Shown here piece by piece: positions 52,254 through 61,700 of a DNA stretch of 64,000 bases. The translations under genes and the position numbers were made by a program. The notes under the pieces were generated by a model. That model was not told the origin of the DNA and ran no database searches. It saw nothing but the letters and a program-made list of their open reading frames with translations. The DNA is taken from the NCBI GenBank assembly GCA_902461565.1, contig CABPYL010000006.1, positions 29,352 through 93,351 of the forward strand, read 5' to 3'. Position 1 is the first letter of the stretch. Each line of letters starts with the position of its first letter. The DNA is from an uncultured Porphyromonadaceae bacterium. GTDB lineage: Bacteria > Bacteroidota > Bacteroidia > Bacteroidales > Muribaculaceae.

Positions 52254-54007
52254 TTTTTCTCGACAATGGCGAGGGTGAGTTCGTCGAGCTGTTTCTGGTC
52301 GAGCGCAGCGGGAGCGTCGAGCATAACATCACGGCCTGAATTGTTCTTGGGGAAGGCAATGCAGTCGCGAATGCTGTCCAGACCGGCGAAGAGGCTTACC
52401 CAGCGGTCGAGGCCATAGGCGAGGCCTCCGTGAGGGGGTGCTCCGAACTTGAAGGCGTTCATAAGGAATCCGAACTGTTCCTGTGCTTTCTCGGGAGTGA
52501 AGCCGAGAATCTCGAACATCTTGGCCTGGAGGGCGCTGTCGTGGATACGGATGGAACCGCCGCCGACTTCAACTCCGTTGATTACCATGTCGTAGGCGTC
52601 GGCGCGCACATCTTCGGGCTTTGTGTCCAGCAGGGGAATGTCCACGTCCTTGGGGTGGGTGAAGGGATGGTGCATGGCCATGAGGCGCTGTTCCTCGTCG
52701 CTCCACTCGAACATGGGGAAGTCCACAACCCAGAGGCATGCGAACTTATCCTTGTCGCGGAGACCGAGCTGACGTCCCATCTCCAGGCGCAGCTCGCAAA
52801 GCTGCTTACGTGTGCGCATTACGTCGTCGCCGCTCATAATCAGGATAAGGTCGCCGGGTTCGGCGTCCATAGCTTTTTTGAGCTGCTGGAGTACTTCCTG
52901 TGAGTAGAATTTATCCACGCTCGATTTGACGTTCCCATCGGCCTCGACGCGTGCGTATACAAGGCCTTTGGCGCCGATCTGCGAGCGTTTTACAAATTCG
53001 GTGAGCTGGTCGAGCTGTTTGCGGGTATAGTGAGCGGCACCCTTGGCGTTGATACCGCCGATATATGCGGCATTGTCGAATACGCCAAAGCCGTAGCCCT
53101 TGAGCACGTCCATAAGCTCCACAAAGCGCATATCGAAGCGCATGTCGGGCTTGTCGCTGCCGTAGTATTTCATGGCGTCGGCCCATGTCATGCGCAGGAA
53201 AGGCTCGTTGAGTTCGATGCCGCGGATTTCCTTGAACAGGTATTTTGCCATGCCTTCGAACAGGTTGATGATGTCGTCCTGTTCAACGAAGCTCATCTCG
53301 CAGTCGATCTGTGTGAATTCGGGCTGGCGGTCGGCACGCAGGTCCTCGTCGCGGAAGCACTTCACAATCTGGAAGTAGCGGTCCATACCGCTGACCATCA
53401 GGAGCTGTTTGAGTGTCTGGGGCGACTGGGGCAGAGCATAGAACTGTCCGGGATTCATGCGCGAGGGCACAACGAAGTCGCGAGCGCCTTCGGGGGTAGA
53501 GCCTACCAGCATAGGTGTCTCAATTTCTAAGAAGCCTTTGCTGTCCAGATATTTGCGTACGGCCATAGTCATTTTATGGCGTAGTTCGAGGTTTTTGCGT
53601 ACGGGAGTGCGGCGGAGGTCCAGATAGCGGTAGCGCATGCGGATGTCGTCGCCGCCGTCGCTTTCATCCTCGATAGTGAAAGGCGGTACCTCGCTGGAGT
53701 TAAGAATATTTAGCTCGTCGGCGATGATCTCGATATCGCCGGTCGGCAGCTGGGGATTCTTGGCGGTGCGCTCGGCAACAGTTCCTTTCACCTGCACCAC
53801 GAATTCGCGGCCAAGGTGGTTTGCGGCGTCGTTGAGGGCGCTGTTACGTTCGTTGTCGAACACTATTTGGGTGATTCCGTAGCGATCGCGCAGGTCCAGG
53901 AAGGTCATGCCTCCCATCTTGCGCACGCGCTGCACCCAGCCGGCAAGTGTAGTGGTCTTGCCGGCATCGGCGAGACGGAGCTCGCCGCAGGTATTGGTTC
54001 TGAACAT
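52250..54007 (-). CDS. aspS: Aspartyl-tRNA synthetase
   Basis: 585 residues. N-terminal OB fold (TLAGWVQRVRKMGGMTFLDLRD), class II motif 2 (FRDEDLRADRQPEFTQIDCEMSF read from around residue 215), the bacterial GAD insertion in the middle, and motif 3 (GLAYGLDRWV). Charges tRNA-Asp. Overlaps the Nif3-like gene by 4 bp and follows the M3 peptidase gene by 30 bp. Confidence 0.97.
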   Translation of the reverse strand: MFRTNTCGELRLADAGKTTTLAGWVQRVRKMGGMTFLDLRDRYGITQIVFDNERNSALNDAANHLGREFVVQVKGTVAERTAKNPQLPTGDIEIIADELNILNSSEVPPFTIEDESDGGDDIRMRYRYLDLRRTPVRKNLELRHKMTMAVRKYLDSKGFLEIETPMLVGSTPEGARDFVVPSRMNPGQFYALPQSPQTLKQLLMVSGMDRYFQIVKCFRDEDLRADRQPEFTQIDCEMSFVEQDDIINLFEGMAKYLFKEIRGIELNEPFLRMTWADAMKYYGSDKPDMRFDMRFVELMDVLKGYGFGVFDNAAYIGGINAKGAAHYTRKQLDQLTEFVKRSQIGAKGLVYARVEADGNVKSSVDKFYSQEVLQQLKKAMDAEPGDLILIMSGDDVMRTRKQLCELRLEMGRQLGLRDKDKFACLWVVDFPMFEWSDEEQRLMAMHHPFTHPKDVDIPLLDTKPEDVRADAYDMVINGVEVGGGSIRIHDSALQAKMFEILGFTPEKAQEQFGFLMNAFKFGAPPHGGLAYGLDRWVSLFAGLDSIRDCIAFPKNNSGRDVMLDAPAALDQKQLDELTLAIVEKK

Positions 54008-54037
54008 TGGTATATAGTGTTAACGTTTCTTTGTCTG

Positions 54038-56176
54038 TCAGTCTTTCTTGGGCGAAGCAATCTTGCTGTGCTTCTCCAGGCCGCGGTTGCGGAGGAGTGC
54101 ATCTACCGAGGGCTCGTGGCCGCGGAATTTGACGTACAGCTCCATCGGGTCGGCACTGCCGCCGCGTTCCAGCACGTTTTCTTTGAACGATTTGGCAGTC
54201 TCGGGGTCGAAGATGCCTTTTTCCTTGAACAGTTCGAAGCCGTCGGTATCGAGGACTTCGGCCCAGAGGTAGGTGTAGTAGCCCGATGCGTAGCCGTCGC
54301 TGCCGAAGATGTGCTTGAAGTAGGGTGCGCGGTAACGGAAGGTGAGTTCGGAGGGCATACCAAGGTTGTTGGCAACTGTCTGCTGGAATTCGGCGATGTC
54401 TATGTCCTCGGTGGGGTTCAGCTTGCCGAACTGGAGGTCGAGCAAGGCGGCACCGGTGAGTTCGGCAGTGGTGAAGCCCTGGTTATGTGTGGCTGCGTCC
54501 TGAAGTTTCTTGATGAGTGCGTCGGGAATAACCTCGCCTGTCTTCCAGTGGTGTGCGTACATCTTGAGCATTTCGGGTTCGAAAGCCCAATGCTCGTGAA
54601 TCTGCGAGGGAAGTTCGACGAAGTCGCGGTCGACATTCGTGCCGGCCTGGCTCTTGAGGCGTGCTTTGGAGAGCATGCCGTGGAGGCCGTGGCCGAATTC
54701 GTGGAACATTGTCTCCACCTCGTCGATAGTGAGCAGTGCGGGAACGCCGTTGCCCGGACGCGAGAAGTTGCCTACGTTGTAGATGATGGGGCGCGAGCTT
54801 GTGCTGTCGGCGTTCTGCCAGGAGCCCTTGAATTCGCTCATCCATGCGCCCTGGCGCTTGCTGTCGCGGGGGAAATAGTCGGTCATGAACACGGCGATGT
54901 GTTCGTCGGTTGCAGCGTCGGTAACGTCGTATACGGTTACTTCGGGATGATATTTGGGGGCGTCGGGCATTTCGGTGAATTTGACACCGTAGAGTTTTCC
55001 GGCCATGCTGAAGATGCCGTTGCGCACGGAGTCGAGGGCAAAGTACTGGCGTACCTCGTTTTCGTCGAGGTCATATTTTTTCTTGCGTACCTTTTCGGCA
55101 TAGTAGTAGTAATCCCAGGGAGCGATTTTGAAATCGCCGCCTTCTTCGTTTACCACTGCCTGCATTTCGGCAACTTCCTCATGCACGCGGCTGACAGCGG
55201 GTTCCCATATCTGCATCAGCAGGTCTTCGGCGTTCTTCACGTTTTTTGCCATAACGTTGTCGGTCATGTATTCGCCGAAGTTCTTGAATCCGAGCAGCGC
55301 GGCCTTCTTGGCGCGGGCCTGGAGTATCTTGTTGATAACAGGCAGGTTGTTGTACTGGCCGTCGGATGCAAGGGTGGTGTAGCCCTCGTACATCTGCTTG
55401 CGCAGGTCGCGGTCCTGTGCGAACTGGAGCAGGGGCAGGCGGCTGGGAGCGTGGAGGGTGAATACCCAACCCTCTTTGCCGCGGTTCTTGGCTTCTTCTG
55501 CAGCCTGGTCGATGCTCGACTGGGGCAGGCCTGCGAGGCGGGTGCTGTCGGCCACTACAATCTCGAAGGCGTTAGTGGCAGCAAGCAGGTTCTTGTTGAA
55601 GGTGAGGTAAAGATTAGCAAGCTCGGTGTTTACGGTTTTCAGCTCCTCTTTCTTGTCGGCGGGCAGAAGGGCACCGTTGCGAGTGAACTGCTTGTAGTAG
55701 TTCTCCACGGCCAGCTTTTTGTCCGGGTCGAGGCCCTCGCGGTTGTCGTATACGTGCTTGATGCGCTGGAAAAGAGCGTCGTTCATCGTCATTTCGTCGC
55801 CGAACTGCGAGTATGTGGGGTAGAATTCCTCGGCGATTTTCACCATTTCGTCGGAGGAGTTGGATTCGTCGAGAGCGAAGAAAACGTATGCCACGCGGTC
55901 AAGAATTTCGCCTGAACGTTCCAGAGGCATAATAGTGTTGTCGAAAGTAGCCTCTTCGGGATTGGCGGTGATGGAATCTATCTGCGCCTTTTTCTGCTCG
56001 ATGCCGGCTTTCAGGGCAGGCAAATAGTTGTCGTATTCAATCTTGTCGAACGGCGGGATTTCGTAAGGCGTGTCGTAGGCCGACATAAAGGGGTTCTCGT
56101 GCATTTCAGATGCTTTTTTAGAGTTGCAGCCAACCATCAGAGCGGCGGCGCATAATGCGATAAGGCAATGTTTCAT
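54038..56176 (-). CDS. M3-family peptidyl-dipeptidase (Dcp-like) lipoprotein
   Basis: 712 residues from the ATG at 56176, which starts a lipoprotein signal (ALCAAALMVGCNSKK). The zinc site is ETMFHEFGHGLHGM (HEFGH near residue 489), with a downstream helix carrying the third ligand (QIHEHWAFEPEML). M3 oligopeptidases remove dipeptides or cut small peptides. The lipobox places this one at a membrane in the periplasm. A -7 box lies at 56210-56219. Confidence 0.93.
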   Translation of the reverse strand: MKHCLIALCAAALMVGCNSKKASEMHENPFMSAYDTPYEIPPFDKIEYDNYLPALKAGIEQKKAQIDSITANPEEATFDNTIMPLERSGEILDRVAYVFFALDESNSSDEMVKIAEEFYPTYSQFGDEMTMNDALFQRIKHVYDNREGLDPDKKLAVENYYKQFTRNGALLPADKKEELKTVNTELANLYLTFNKNLLAATNAFEIVVADSTRLAGLPQSSIDQAAEEAKNRGKEGWVFTLHAPSRLPLLQFAQDRDLRKQMYEGYTTLASDGQYNNLPVINKILQARAKKAALLGFKNFGEYMTDNVMAKNVKNAEDLLMQIWEPAVSRVHEEVAEMQAVVNEEGGDFKIAPWDYYYYAEKVRKKKYDLDENEVRQYFALDSVRNGIFSMAGKLYGVKFTEMPDAPKYHPEVTVYDVTDAATDEHIAVFMTDYFPRDSKRQGAWMSEFKGSWQNADSTSSRPIIYNVGNFSRPGNGVPALLTIDEVETMFHEFGHGLHGMLSKARLKSQAGTNVDRDFVELPSQIHEHWAFEPEMLKMYAHHWKTGEVIPDALIKKLQDAATHNQGFTTAELTGAALLDLQFGKLNPTEDIDIAEFQQTVANNLGMPSELTFRYRAPYFKHIFGSDGYASGYYTYLWAEVLDTDGFELFKEKGIFDPETAKSFKENVLERGGSADPMELYVKFRGHEPSVDALLRNRGLEKHSKIASPKKD

Positions 56177-56204
56177 ATCTGGCTTATAAAATGTTGCGTA
56201 TTTA

Positions 56205-56220
56205 GCAATCACAAAATTAT
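56205..56220. repeat. 16-bp direct repeat, left copy, with -7 box of the M3 peptidase gene
   Basis: GCAATCACAAAATTAT occurs here and at 58161-58176. On the minus strand it contains TAATTTTGTG (56210-56219), a TAnnTTTG box 34 bp before the M3 ATG. Both copies are followed in the minus direction by a start codon in the context AGATATGA. Confidence 0.7.
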
Positions 56221-56384
56221 AAAAAAAATTTCATAAACCATTCTCCGCGCCGCTCAAACTTGTTTTCGCGCATCAAAATCACCCGAAGAAAAAGGGAAGC
56301 AGAGAATTACCCCGGCTTCCCATTGATATTAAATTCTGATAATTTTTTGAGAAACTACTTATATTTATTAGTGTTTATTCGTTT

Positions 56385-57104
56385 TTATTTGAGTTTGCCA
56401 TTACGGAAATCAACGACAGCTTCGTCTGTGAGGGAAATTTCGGAGAAATAACAAGTATGTTCATTGTCTGTAGGACTTTGTGAACTAATACCAAGAAGAA
56501 GTCGTTCAGGATAATCATTCTTGTATAGACGTGCCATGCGCCATATTTCTCCATCCTCTGAAAAATAGCTGCCTATCTGTTTGCCATCAGAAGAAATTCT
56601 CATATACACAAATGGCCCGGCAATAGATTGGTGATTGTTGTCATCAGATGTTCCGATTGTCCGGACTGTTACAACTCGGTGGTCGCCATACTCATCTTGC
56701 TCGAAACAAAATTTTTGAGAGTGTTTCTCGTTTTCATAAGCGTACAAGACGCCGGCGGAATATGTGCCTGTTTCTGTGAATTTTGGCTCTACTTTAGCAG
56801 TGAATGTAAATGGTTTTGTATTGTCAATTTCTGTGAAAAGTACTGGAGACGTATTGATGGTACTTTGTTCGTCCGGAGCACGGAAGTAATCCGTTTGAGG
56901 CCCGGCCACAAACTTTATGGTATCATTAATGATAGTTATGCCATTCTCTGCATTGTTTTTTGATTGTGAGAATTTTACGCCGTTTATCTCTATGTTGCAC
57001 GGAGAGAAAGTCTCTGTTTTAGAAGTCGTCTCTGTTTTGCTGTCGGAGCAACCTGCCAATATAATGCCCATAAGCATACTTAAGTATAAATGTTTCTTTT
57101 GCAT
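56385..57104 (-). CDS. DUF1349-type lipoprotein
   Basis: 239 residues with a lipobox (GIILAGCSDS). The body resembles DUF1349 (concanavalin-like fold): FTAKVEPKFTETGTYSAGVLYAYENEKHSQKFCFE, FVYMRISSDGKQIGSYFSEDGEIWRM and RLLLGISSQSP. Members are thought to bind or accompany carbohydrates. No enzyme activity is shown. The gene is clearly AT-richer than the flanking housekeeping genes and sits within the patch bounded by 16-bp repeats. Minus-strand TAATTTTGCC at 57128-57137 with TTG at 57158-57160 gives a promoter. Confidence 0.75.
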   Translation of the reverse strand: MQKKHLYLSMLMGIILAGCSDSKTETTSKTETFSPCNIEINGVKFSQSKNNAENGITIINDTIKFVAGPQTDYFRAPDEQSTINTSPVLFTEIDNTKPFTFTAKVEPKFTETGTYSAGVLYAYENEKHSQKFCFEQDEYGDHRVVTVRTIGTSDDNNHQSIAGPFVYMRISSDGKQIGSYFSEDGEIWRMARLYKNDYPERLLLGISSQSPTDNEHTCYFSEISLTDEAVVDFRNGKLK

Positions 57105-57127
57105 AATAATGATTTTTTAGTTTATGT

Positions 57128-57160
57128 GGCAAAATTAGTTGGTTTAGGATTCTGGCGCAA
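57128..57160 (-). promoter_or_regulatory. Promoter of the DUF1349 lipoprotein gene
   Basis: Minus-strand TTG (57158-57160), a 20-bp spacer, TAATTTTGCC (57128-57137), 23 bp before the ATG. Confidence 0.55.
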
Positions 57161-57209
57161 TACTGAAAATTCACCAATTTCCATTAAGTCCGGCATATGT
57201 TCGTCAGAA

Positions 57210-57974
57210 CTAAATTAGATCCATTCTTACTCCGATTTCAACTGCCGCCACGGTGTTGCTGACTTGAAGTGCTGATAAAATATCTTGACGATGACGGTTG
57301 ACTGTATTAAAAGATATATTCAGACATTCGGCAATCTGTTTGCTCCCATATCCTTTCGCCAAGAATCCTAGAATTTCTTTCTGCCGCTTGCTTAGCAGTT
57401 TATTGTTATATTTTTGATATTCTTCTTTGCTGACAGTAACTCCCGAGAATATATTTACTATGCCACAGTTGGTGCCTGCATAGTTTTTTGGAAAAGGTGA
57501 GTAAGTGCATAATCCGCACCAGATGCTACCATTTGACAAGCAGTTGATATATCTGGTAGTGTGCAATATCTGAACTACTTCACTCCCGTTGTGATTATAT
57601 ATTCTTAGATAGCATGATGCCAAATAATCTGATTTTCTTTGAGCGGGGATACTTTTCAGGTAATTATAAAAACTCAGTTCGAATATATGTCTTTCCAATA
57701 AATCTTCCTTAATTACTTTATTGAATATTACATTTTCAAATGCTGTATTATTATCTTCCATGAATTCAGGCAGTCCGAAAAAGTATTGTCCAAACACTCC
57801 GGCATATATGTAGCATATGTTATTATGAAAATCAGAAACCACAGCGACACCTTCTGTGGCTCGGGCATATGCGTATGCGTAGGCTTTGGTCGAATTCAGT
57901 AGATTCATATCATACTCCGAACAACCGAACTCTTGGCCGGTTAAAAGTTGCTTAAGTTCTTTTTCCTGTTTCAC
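57210..57974 (-). CDS. LuxR-type DNA-binding regulator with N-terminal sensory region
   Basis: 254 residues if it begins at the GTG at 57974. A LuxR-type helix-turn-helix closes the protein (SKRQKEILGFLAKGYGSKQIAECLNISFNTVNRHRQDIL, given here from about residue 193; key Glu and Thr-Val-Asn are present). The first 185 residues look like a PAS-type sensor (GVAVVSDFHNNICYIYAG). No receiver domain is visible. An exact -7 box, TAGCTTTGTA, lies at 57977-57986, only 2 bp before this GTG, so the true start may be the ATG at 57908. AT-rich. Probably regulates its neighbour or itself. Confidence 0.8.
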   Translation of the reverse strand: MKQEKELKQLLTGQEFGCSEYDMNLLNSTKAYAYAYARATEGVAVVSDFHNNICYIYAGVFGQYFFGLPEFMEDNNTAFENVIFNKVIKEDLLERHIFELSFYNYLKSIPAQRKSDYLASCYLRIYNHNGSEVVQILHTTRYINCLSNGSIWCGLCTYSPFPKNYAGTNCGIVNIFSGVTVSKEEYQKYNNKLLSKRQKEILGFLAKGYGSKQIAECLNISFNTVNRHRQDILSALQVSNTVAAVEIGVRMDLI

Positions 57975-57976
57975 AA

Positions 57977-57986
57977 TACAAAGCTA
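57977..57986 (-). promoter_or_regulatory. -7 box overlapping the start region of the LuxR-type gene
   Basis: Minus-strand TAGCTTTGTA matches TAnnTTTGnA fully. Transcription from it would begin just inside the annotated GTG, which argues for the internal ATG at 57908 or for a leaderless message. Confidence 0.45.
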
Positions 57987-57988
57987 TG

Positions 57989-58135
57989 TCATTTTGTAAT
58001 ATTATGTTTGCGTGCCCTGCCTATTGCTTTACCAATGAGATATGATTGCAATTCAGCTTCCATTGCATCACGTCTGGGAGTGCCTTTTTCACCGACAATC
58101 CGGTCAAGCATTTCATCATGAGTGTAAAGTTTCAT
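57989..58135 (-). pseudogene. Truncated XRE/HigA-type antitoxin
   Basis: The 48 residues from the ATG at 58135 (MKLYTHDEMLDRIVGEKGTP, then RRDAMEAELQSYLIGKAIGRARKHNIT) match the N-terminal part of Bacteroidota XRE antitoxins, which normally continue NLTQEELG into the helix-turn-helix. Here the frame stops right after NITK, and the LuxR-type gene starts 15 bp later. The DNA-binding half and any toxin gene are missing, so this is a remnant. Confidence 0.7.
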
Positions 58136-58160
58136 ATTTCTCATATCTATTGAGAATTTT

Positions 58161-58176
58161 GCAATCACAAAATTAT
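58161..58176. repeat. 16-bp direct repeat, right copy
   Basis: GCAATCACAAAATTAT, identical to 56205-56220, again with minus-strand TAATTTTGTG (58166-58175) placed as a promoter for the antitoxin remnant. Together the copies bracket 1.94 kb of AT-rich genes. Confidence 0.7.
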
Positions 58177-58213
58177 GAAAAATATATAACAATATATTGA
58201 ATTATGGATATTT

Positions 58214-58419
58214 AAATGGCCGGAGGCCATAAATTTATGTAACCCCGGACACTTGCTGTCCGGGGAGGTCGGAAATCTCAAAAATCAGCCCGGGACGGGC
58301 TGCACAGTTTCTCGGTGGGGTGTATCGAGTGCAGCCCATCCCGGGCTGTGCATTAACCTGTTGACTTCCCGGAGGCACAAGTGCCACCGGTTATGTAGAT
58401 TGATGACCTCCGGTCATTT
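58214..58419. repeat. REPIN-like palindromic element with inverted ends
   Basis: About 206 bp. Ends are ATGGCC-GGA-GGCCAT (58216-58230) and ATGACC-TCC-GGTCAT (58403-58417), and the similarity of the two ends in inverted orientation extends about 54 bp (…TAACC, CACTTG, CCGGG). Inside are CCCCGGACA-CTTGC-TGTCCGGGG (58243-58265) and a 20-bp stem with one mismatch, CAGCCCGGGACGGGCTGCAC paired with 58329-58348 around a 23-base loop. No coding sequence. It shares the GGA-loop palindrome and AACCCCGG motif with the ends of the IS200-like elements. Confidence 0.75.
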
Positions 58420-58511
58420 GTTTGTCTGGTTGTTTTTCCTCGCCGGGAGGGGTGGCGGAGAGGGGGACGGACGGTGATTTAATTTTGGGGCAAATTAAAT
58501 CATTCGGAAAG

Positions 58512-58703
58512 ATGGGAAACAGAAAGAAACTTCAGACTTTTGTGAGCGGGATGCTTGCTGTTGTCGGTACGGCGATTCTTGTTGCGGGTTTCATTGTGAA
58601 TCCGCGTGGCGAGATCCATTCGAGTGTGCTGATTGCCTTCGGCGAGTGCATAACTTTTGTCGCCGCGGTGTTCGGTATAGACTACCACAAGCCAAAGATA
58701 TGA
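58512..58703 (+). CDS. Small two-helix membrane protein, unknown function
   Basis: 63 residues from the ATG at 58512. Two hydrophobic helices (VSGMLAVVGTAILVAGFIV and SVLIAFGECITFVAAVFGI) joined by NPRGEIHS. Similar short proteins occur in Bacteroidales, but I know of no function. TAATTTTG at 58480-58487 is a likely -7 box, and a strong terminator follows 12 bp after the stop. Confidence 0.65.
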   Translation: MGNRKKLQTFVSGMLAVVGTAILVAGFIVNPRGEIHSSVLIAFGECITFVAAVFGIDYHKPKI

Positions 58704-58714
58704 CAGAGAGCAGA

Positions 58715-58752
58715 AAGCGGACCGGCCACAACGACCGGTCCGCTTGTTTTTT
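58715..58752. terminator. Terminator between the small membrane protein gene and secA
   Basis: AAGCGGACCGG and CCGGTCCGCTT form a perfect 11-bp stem with a 9-base loop, followed on the plus strand by GTTTTTT. On the minus strand it lies just after secA and may serve both convergent genes. Confidence 0.88.
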
Positions 58753-58768
58753 CGGGGATTATTCGTTT

Positions 58769-61700
58769 TTAGAGGCCACGGCCGTGGCAGTTCTTGTATT
58801 TTTTGCCGGAGCCGCAGGGGCACGGGTCGTTGCGGCCGACGCGCGGGCCATTTTTAACAGGCATGGTCTTTTCCACGGGACGTTGGCTTGCGGATGCTGC
58901 CTGGCGCTGTTCTTCCTGTCCGGGGAGGTCTTCCTTTGTGGCCTTGTAGTTGGGGCGCTGGTGCTGCTCGGCCTGAGTTTCGTGCAGTTCCGGCCGTTTG
59001 GGCTGGGGTGCTTCCTCGGCGTTCTGCTGGGGCGCAGGCTGGCGCATGAAGATCTGACCGCGCATCAGGGCCGAGACTGCCTTGGAATTAAGGTTGCTGA
59101 GCATGGTCTCGAACAGATGGAAAGATTCTACCTTGTAGATTACGAGGGGGTCTTTCTGTTCGTATGCGGCGTTCTGCACGCTCTGGCGCAGCTGGTCGAG
59201 TTCGCGCAGATGTTCTTTCCACAGTTCGTCGATGGTAACGAGCATCAGAGCCTTGTGCCATTCCTTGATTATGCTGCGGCATTCGGTGCGTACGGATGTG
59301 CGCAGGTCTACACGCAGGTTGAAGATGCGCTTGCCGTCGGTGATGGGTACCATAATCAGACCGTCGTAGTCGGTGTTTTCGGCCATCTGTGTTATTACCG
59401 GCATGGCAACTTCGCGGATTTTGTCGCTCTTGCGGTCGAGCTGCTGCACAGCTGCGGTGTGGAGTTTCTCGATTTTTTCCTCGCGTGTCATACTGTTGTA
59501 CTCGGCCTCGGTGAACGGAGCTTCCATAGCAAGCACACGCATGATTTCGTTGCAGAGGTCGGGATACTGGGCTGCAGTTTCGTTGGAAAGAATGATGTTT
59601 TCGACGGTGTCGTACAGCATGTTGATAACGTCCACGCCGATGCGTTCGCCAAGCACGGCATGGCGGCGGCGTTCGTAGATGTAGGTACGCTGTTTGTTCA
59701 TTACGTCATCGAATTCAAGGAGGCGCTTGCGGATACCGAAGTTGTTCTCTTCCACGCGCTTCTGAGCTTTTTCGATGGCGTTGTTAACCATGCTGTGCTC
59801 CAGCATCTCGTCTTCCTTGTAGCCCATCTTGTCCAGCATCTTTACCACGCGGTCGGTGGCGAAAAGACGCATCAGCTGGTCTTCGAATGATACGAAGAAT
59901 ACTGAGGAGCCAGGGTCGCCCTGACGGCCGGAACGGCCACGCAACTGACGGTCGACGCGACGGCTTTCGTGGCGCTCGGTGCCGATGATAGCCAGACCGC
60001 CGGCCTCTCGCACTTCGGGGGTGAGCTTGATGTCGGTACCGCGGCCTGCCATGTTGGTGGCGATGGTAACACAGCCCTTGCGGCCTGCCTGGGCAACGAC
60101 CTCGGCTTCGCGCTGGTGCAGCTTGGCGTTGAGCACCTGGTGGTCGATTTTCTGCATGGTGAGCATACGGCTGAGTAGCTCGGAAATGTCTACCGAGGTT
60201 GTGCCCACAAGTACGGGGCGGCCTTCGTTGACAAGTTTCACAATCTCGGCGATAACGGCTTTGTACTTCTCCTTTTTGGTGCGGTACACGCGGTCGTTCA
60301 TGTCGATACGGGCAATGGGACGGTTTGTGGGGATGGTTACCACGTCGAGTTTATAGATGTCCCAGAATTCGCCGGCTTCGGTTTCGGCGGTACCGGTCAT
60401 GCCCGCAAGCTTGTGGTACATGCGGAAGTAGTTCTGCAGGGTGATTGTTGCGAAAGTCTGTGTGGCGGCTTCAACCTTCACGCCTTCCTTAGCTTCGATA
60501 GCCTGATGCAGACCGTCGCTGTAGCGGCGACCTTCCATGATACGGCCTGTCTGTTCGTCGACAATCTTCACTTTGTTGTCATCGATCACATATTCCTGAT
60601 CTCGCATGAACAGGGTGTAGGCTTTAAGCAGCTGTGTAACGGTGTGTACACGCTCCGATTTGATGGCGTAGTTAGCCATTGCCTCGTCTTTCTTTTCCTG
60701 GCGCTCCTCGGGATCCTTGATATTTTCCAGTTCGGAGAGCTGCGAGGCGATGTCGGGCAGAACGAAGAACTGCGGGTCCTTCGACGATCCGGTGAGTTCG
60801 TCGATACCTTTGTCGGTAAGCTCCACGCTGCGGTTTTTTTCGTCGATAACGAAATAGAGCGGGTCGGTAACCACGGGCATCTCGCGGGCGTTGTCCTGCA
60901 GGTAATAAGCCTCGGTTTCGAGTAGGATATTCTTCATGCCTTCCTGGCTGAGGAAGCGGATGAGGGCACTGTTCTTGGGCAGACCCTTGAAGGCGCGGAA
61001 GAGCAGCAGAGCGCCTTCCTTGCGGATGTCTTTGTCGGAGGAGGCAAGTTTTTCCTTGGCTTCGGCGAGGATGCCGGTTACAAGGCGTGTCTGGGCGTTG
61101 ACAACTTTCTGTACGTTGGATTTATATTCGTCGAACAGCTGAGCGTCGCCCTTGGGTACGGGACCGGATATGATAAGAGGTGTGCGGGCGTCGTCGATAA
61201 GTACGGAATCGACCTCGTCGACGATGGCATAGTAGTGCTTGCGCTGCACGAGGTCCTCGGGCGACATAGCCATGTTGTCGCGCAGATAGTCGAAGCCGAA
61301 TTCGTTGTTTGTGCCATATGTGATGTCGCACTCGTAGGCGCGGCGGCGTTCAGGAGTATTGGGCTGATGTTTGTCGATGCAGTCTACGGAAGCGCCGTGG
61401 AACATGTACAGCGGGCCCATCCATTCGGAGTCGCGCTTGGCAAGGTAGTCGTTCACGGTTACGACGTGTACGCCGCGTCGCGAAAGCGAGCGCAGGAACA
61501 CAGGCAGCGTGGCCACGAGGGTCTTGCCTTCACCGGTGGCCATTTCGGCAATCTTGCCCTGGTGCAGCACGATACCGCCGATAAGCTGAACGTCGTAATG
61601 GGTCATGTCCCATGTTACCTCGTTGCCGCCGGCCATCCAGTGGTTCTTCCAGATTGCTTTGTCGCCCTCGATGGAAACGAATGAGCGTCCTTCGCCGGCG

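Noticed and set aside
53816..55915. Plus-strand open frame of 699 codons opposite the M3 peptidase
   Set aside because: It covers the well-supported aspS start and M3 gene on the other strand. Composition is that of a reverse complement, not a protein.
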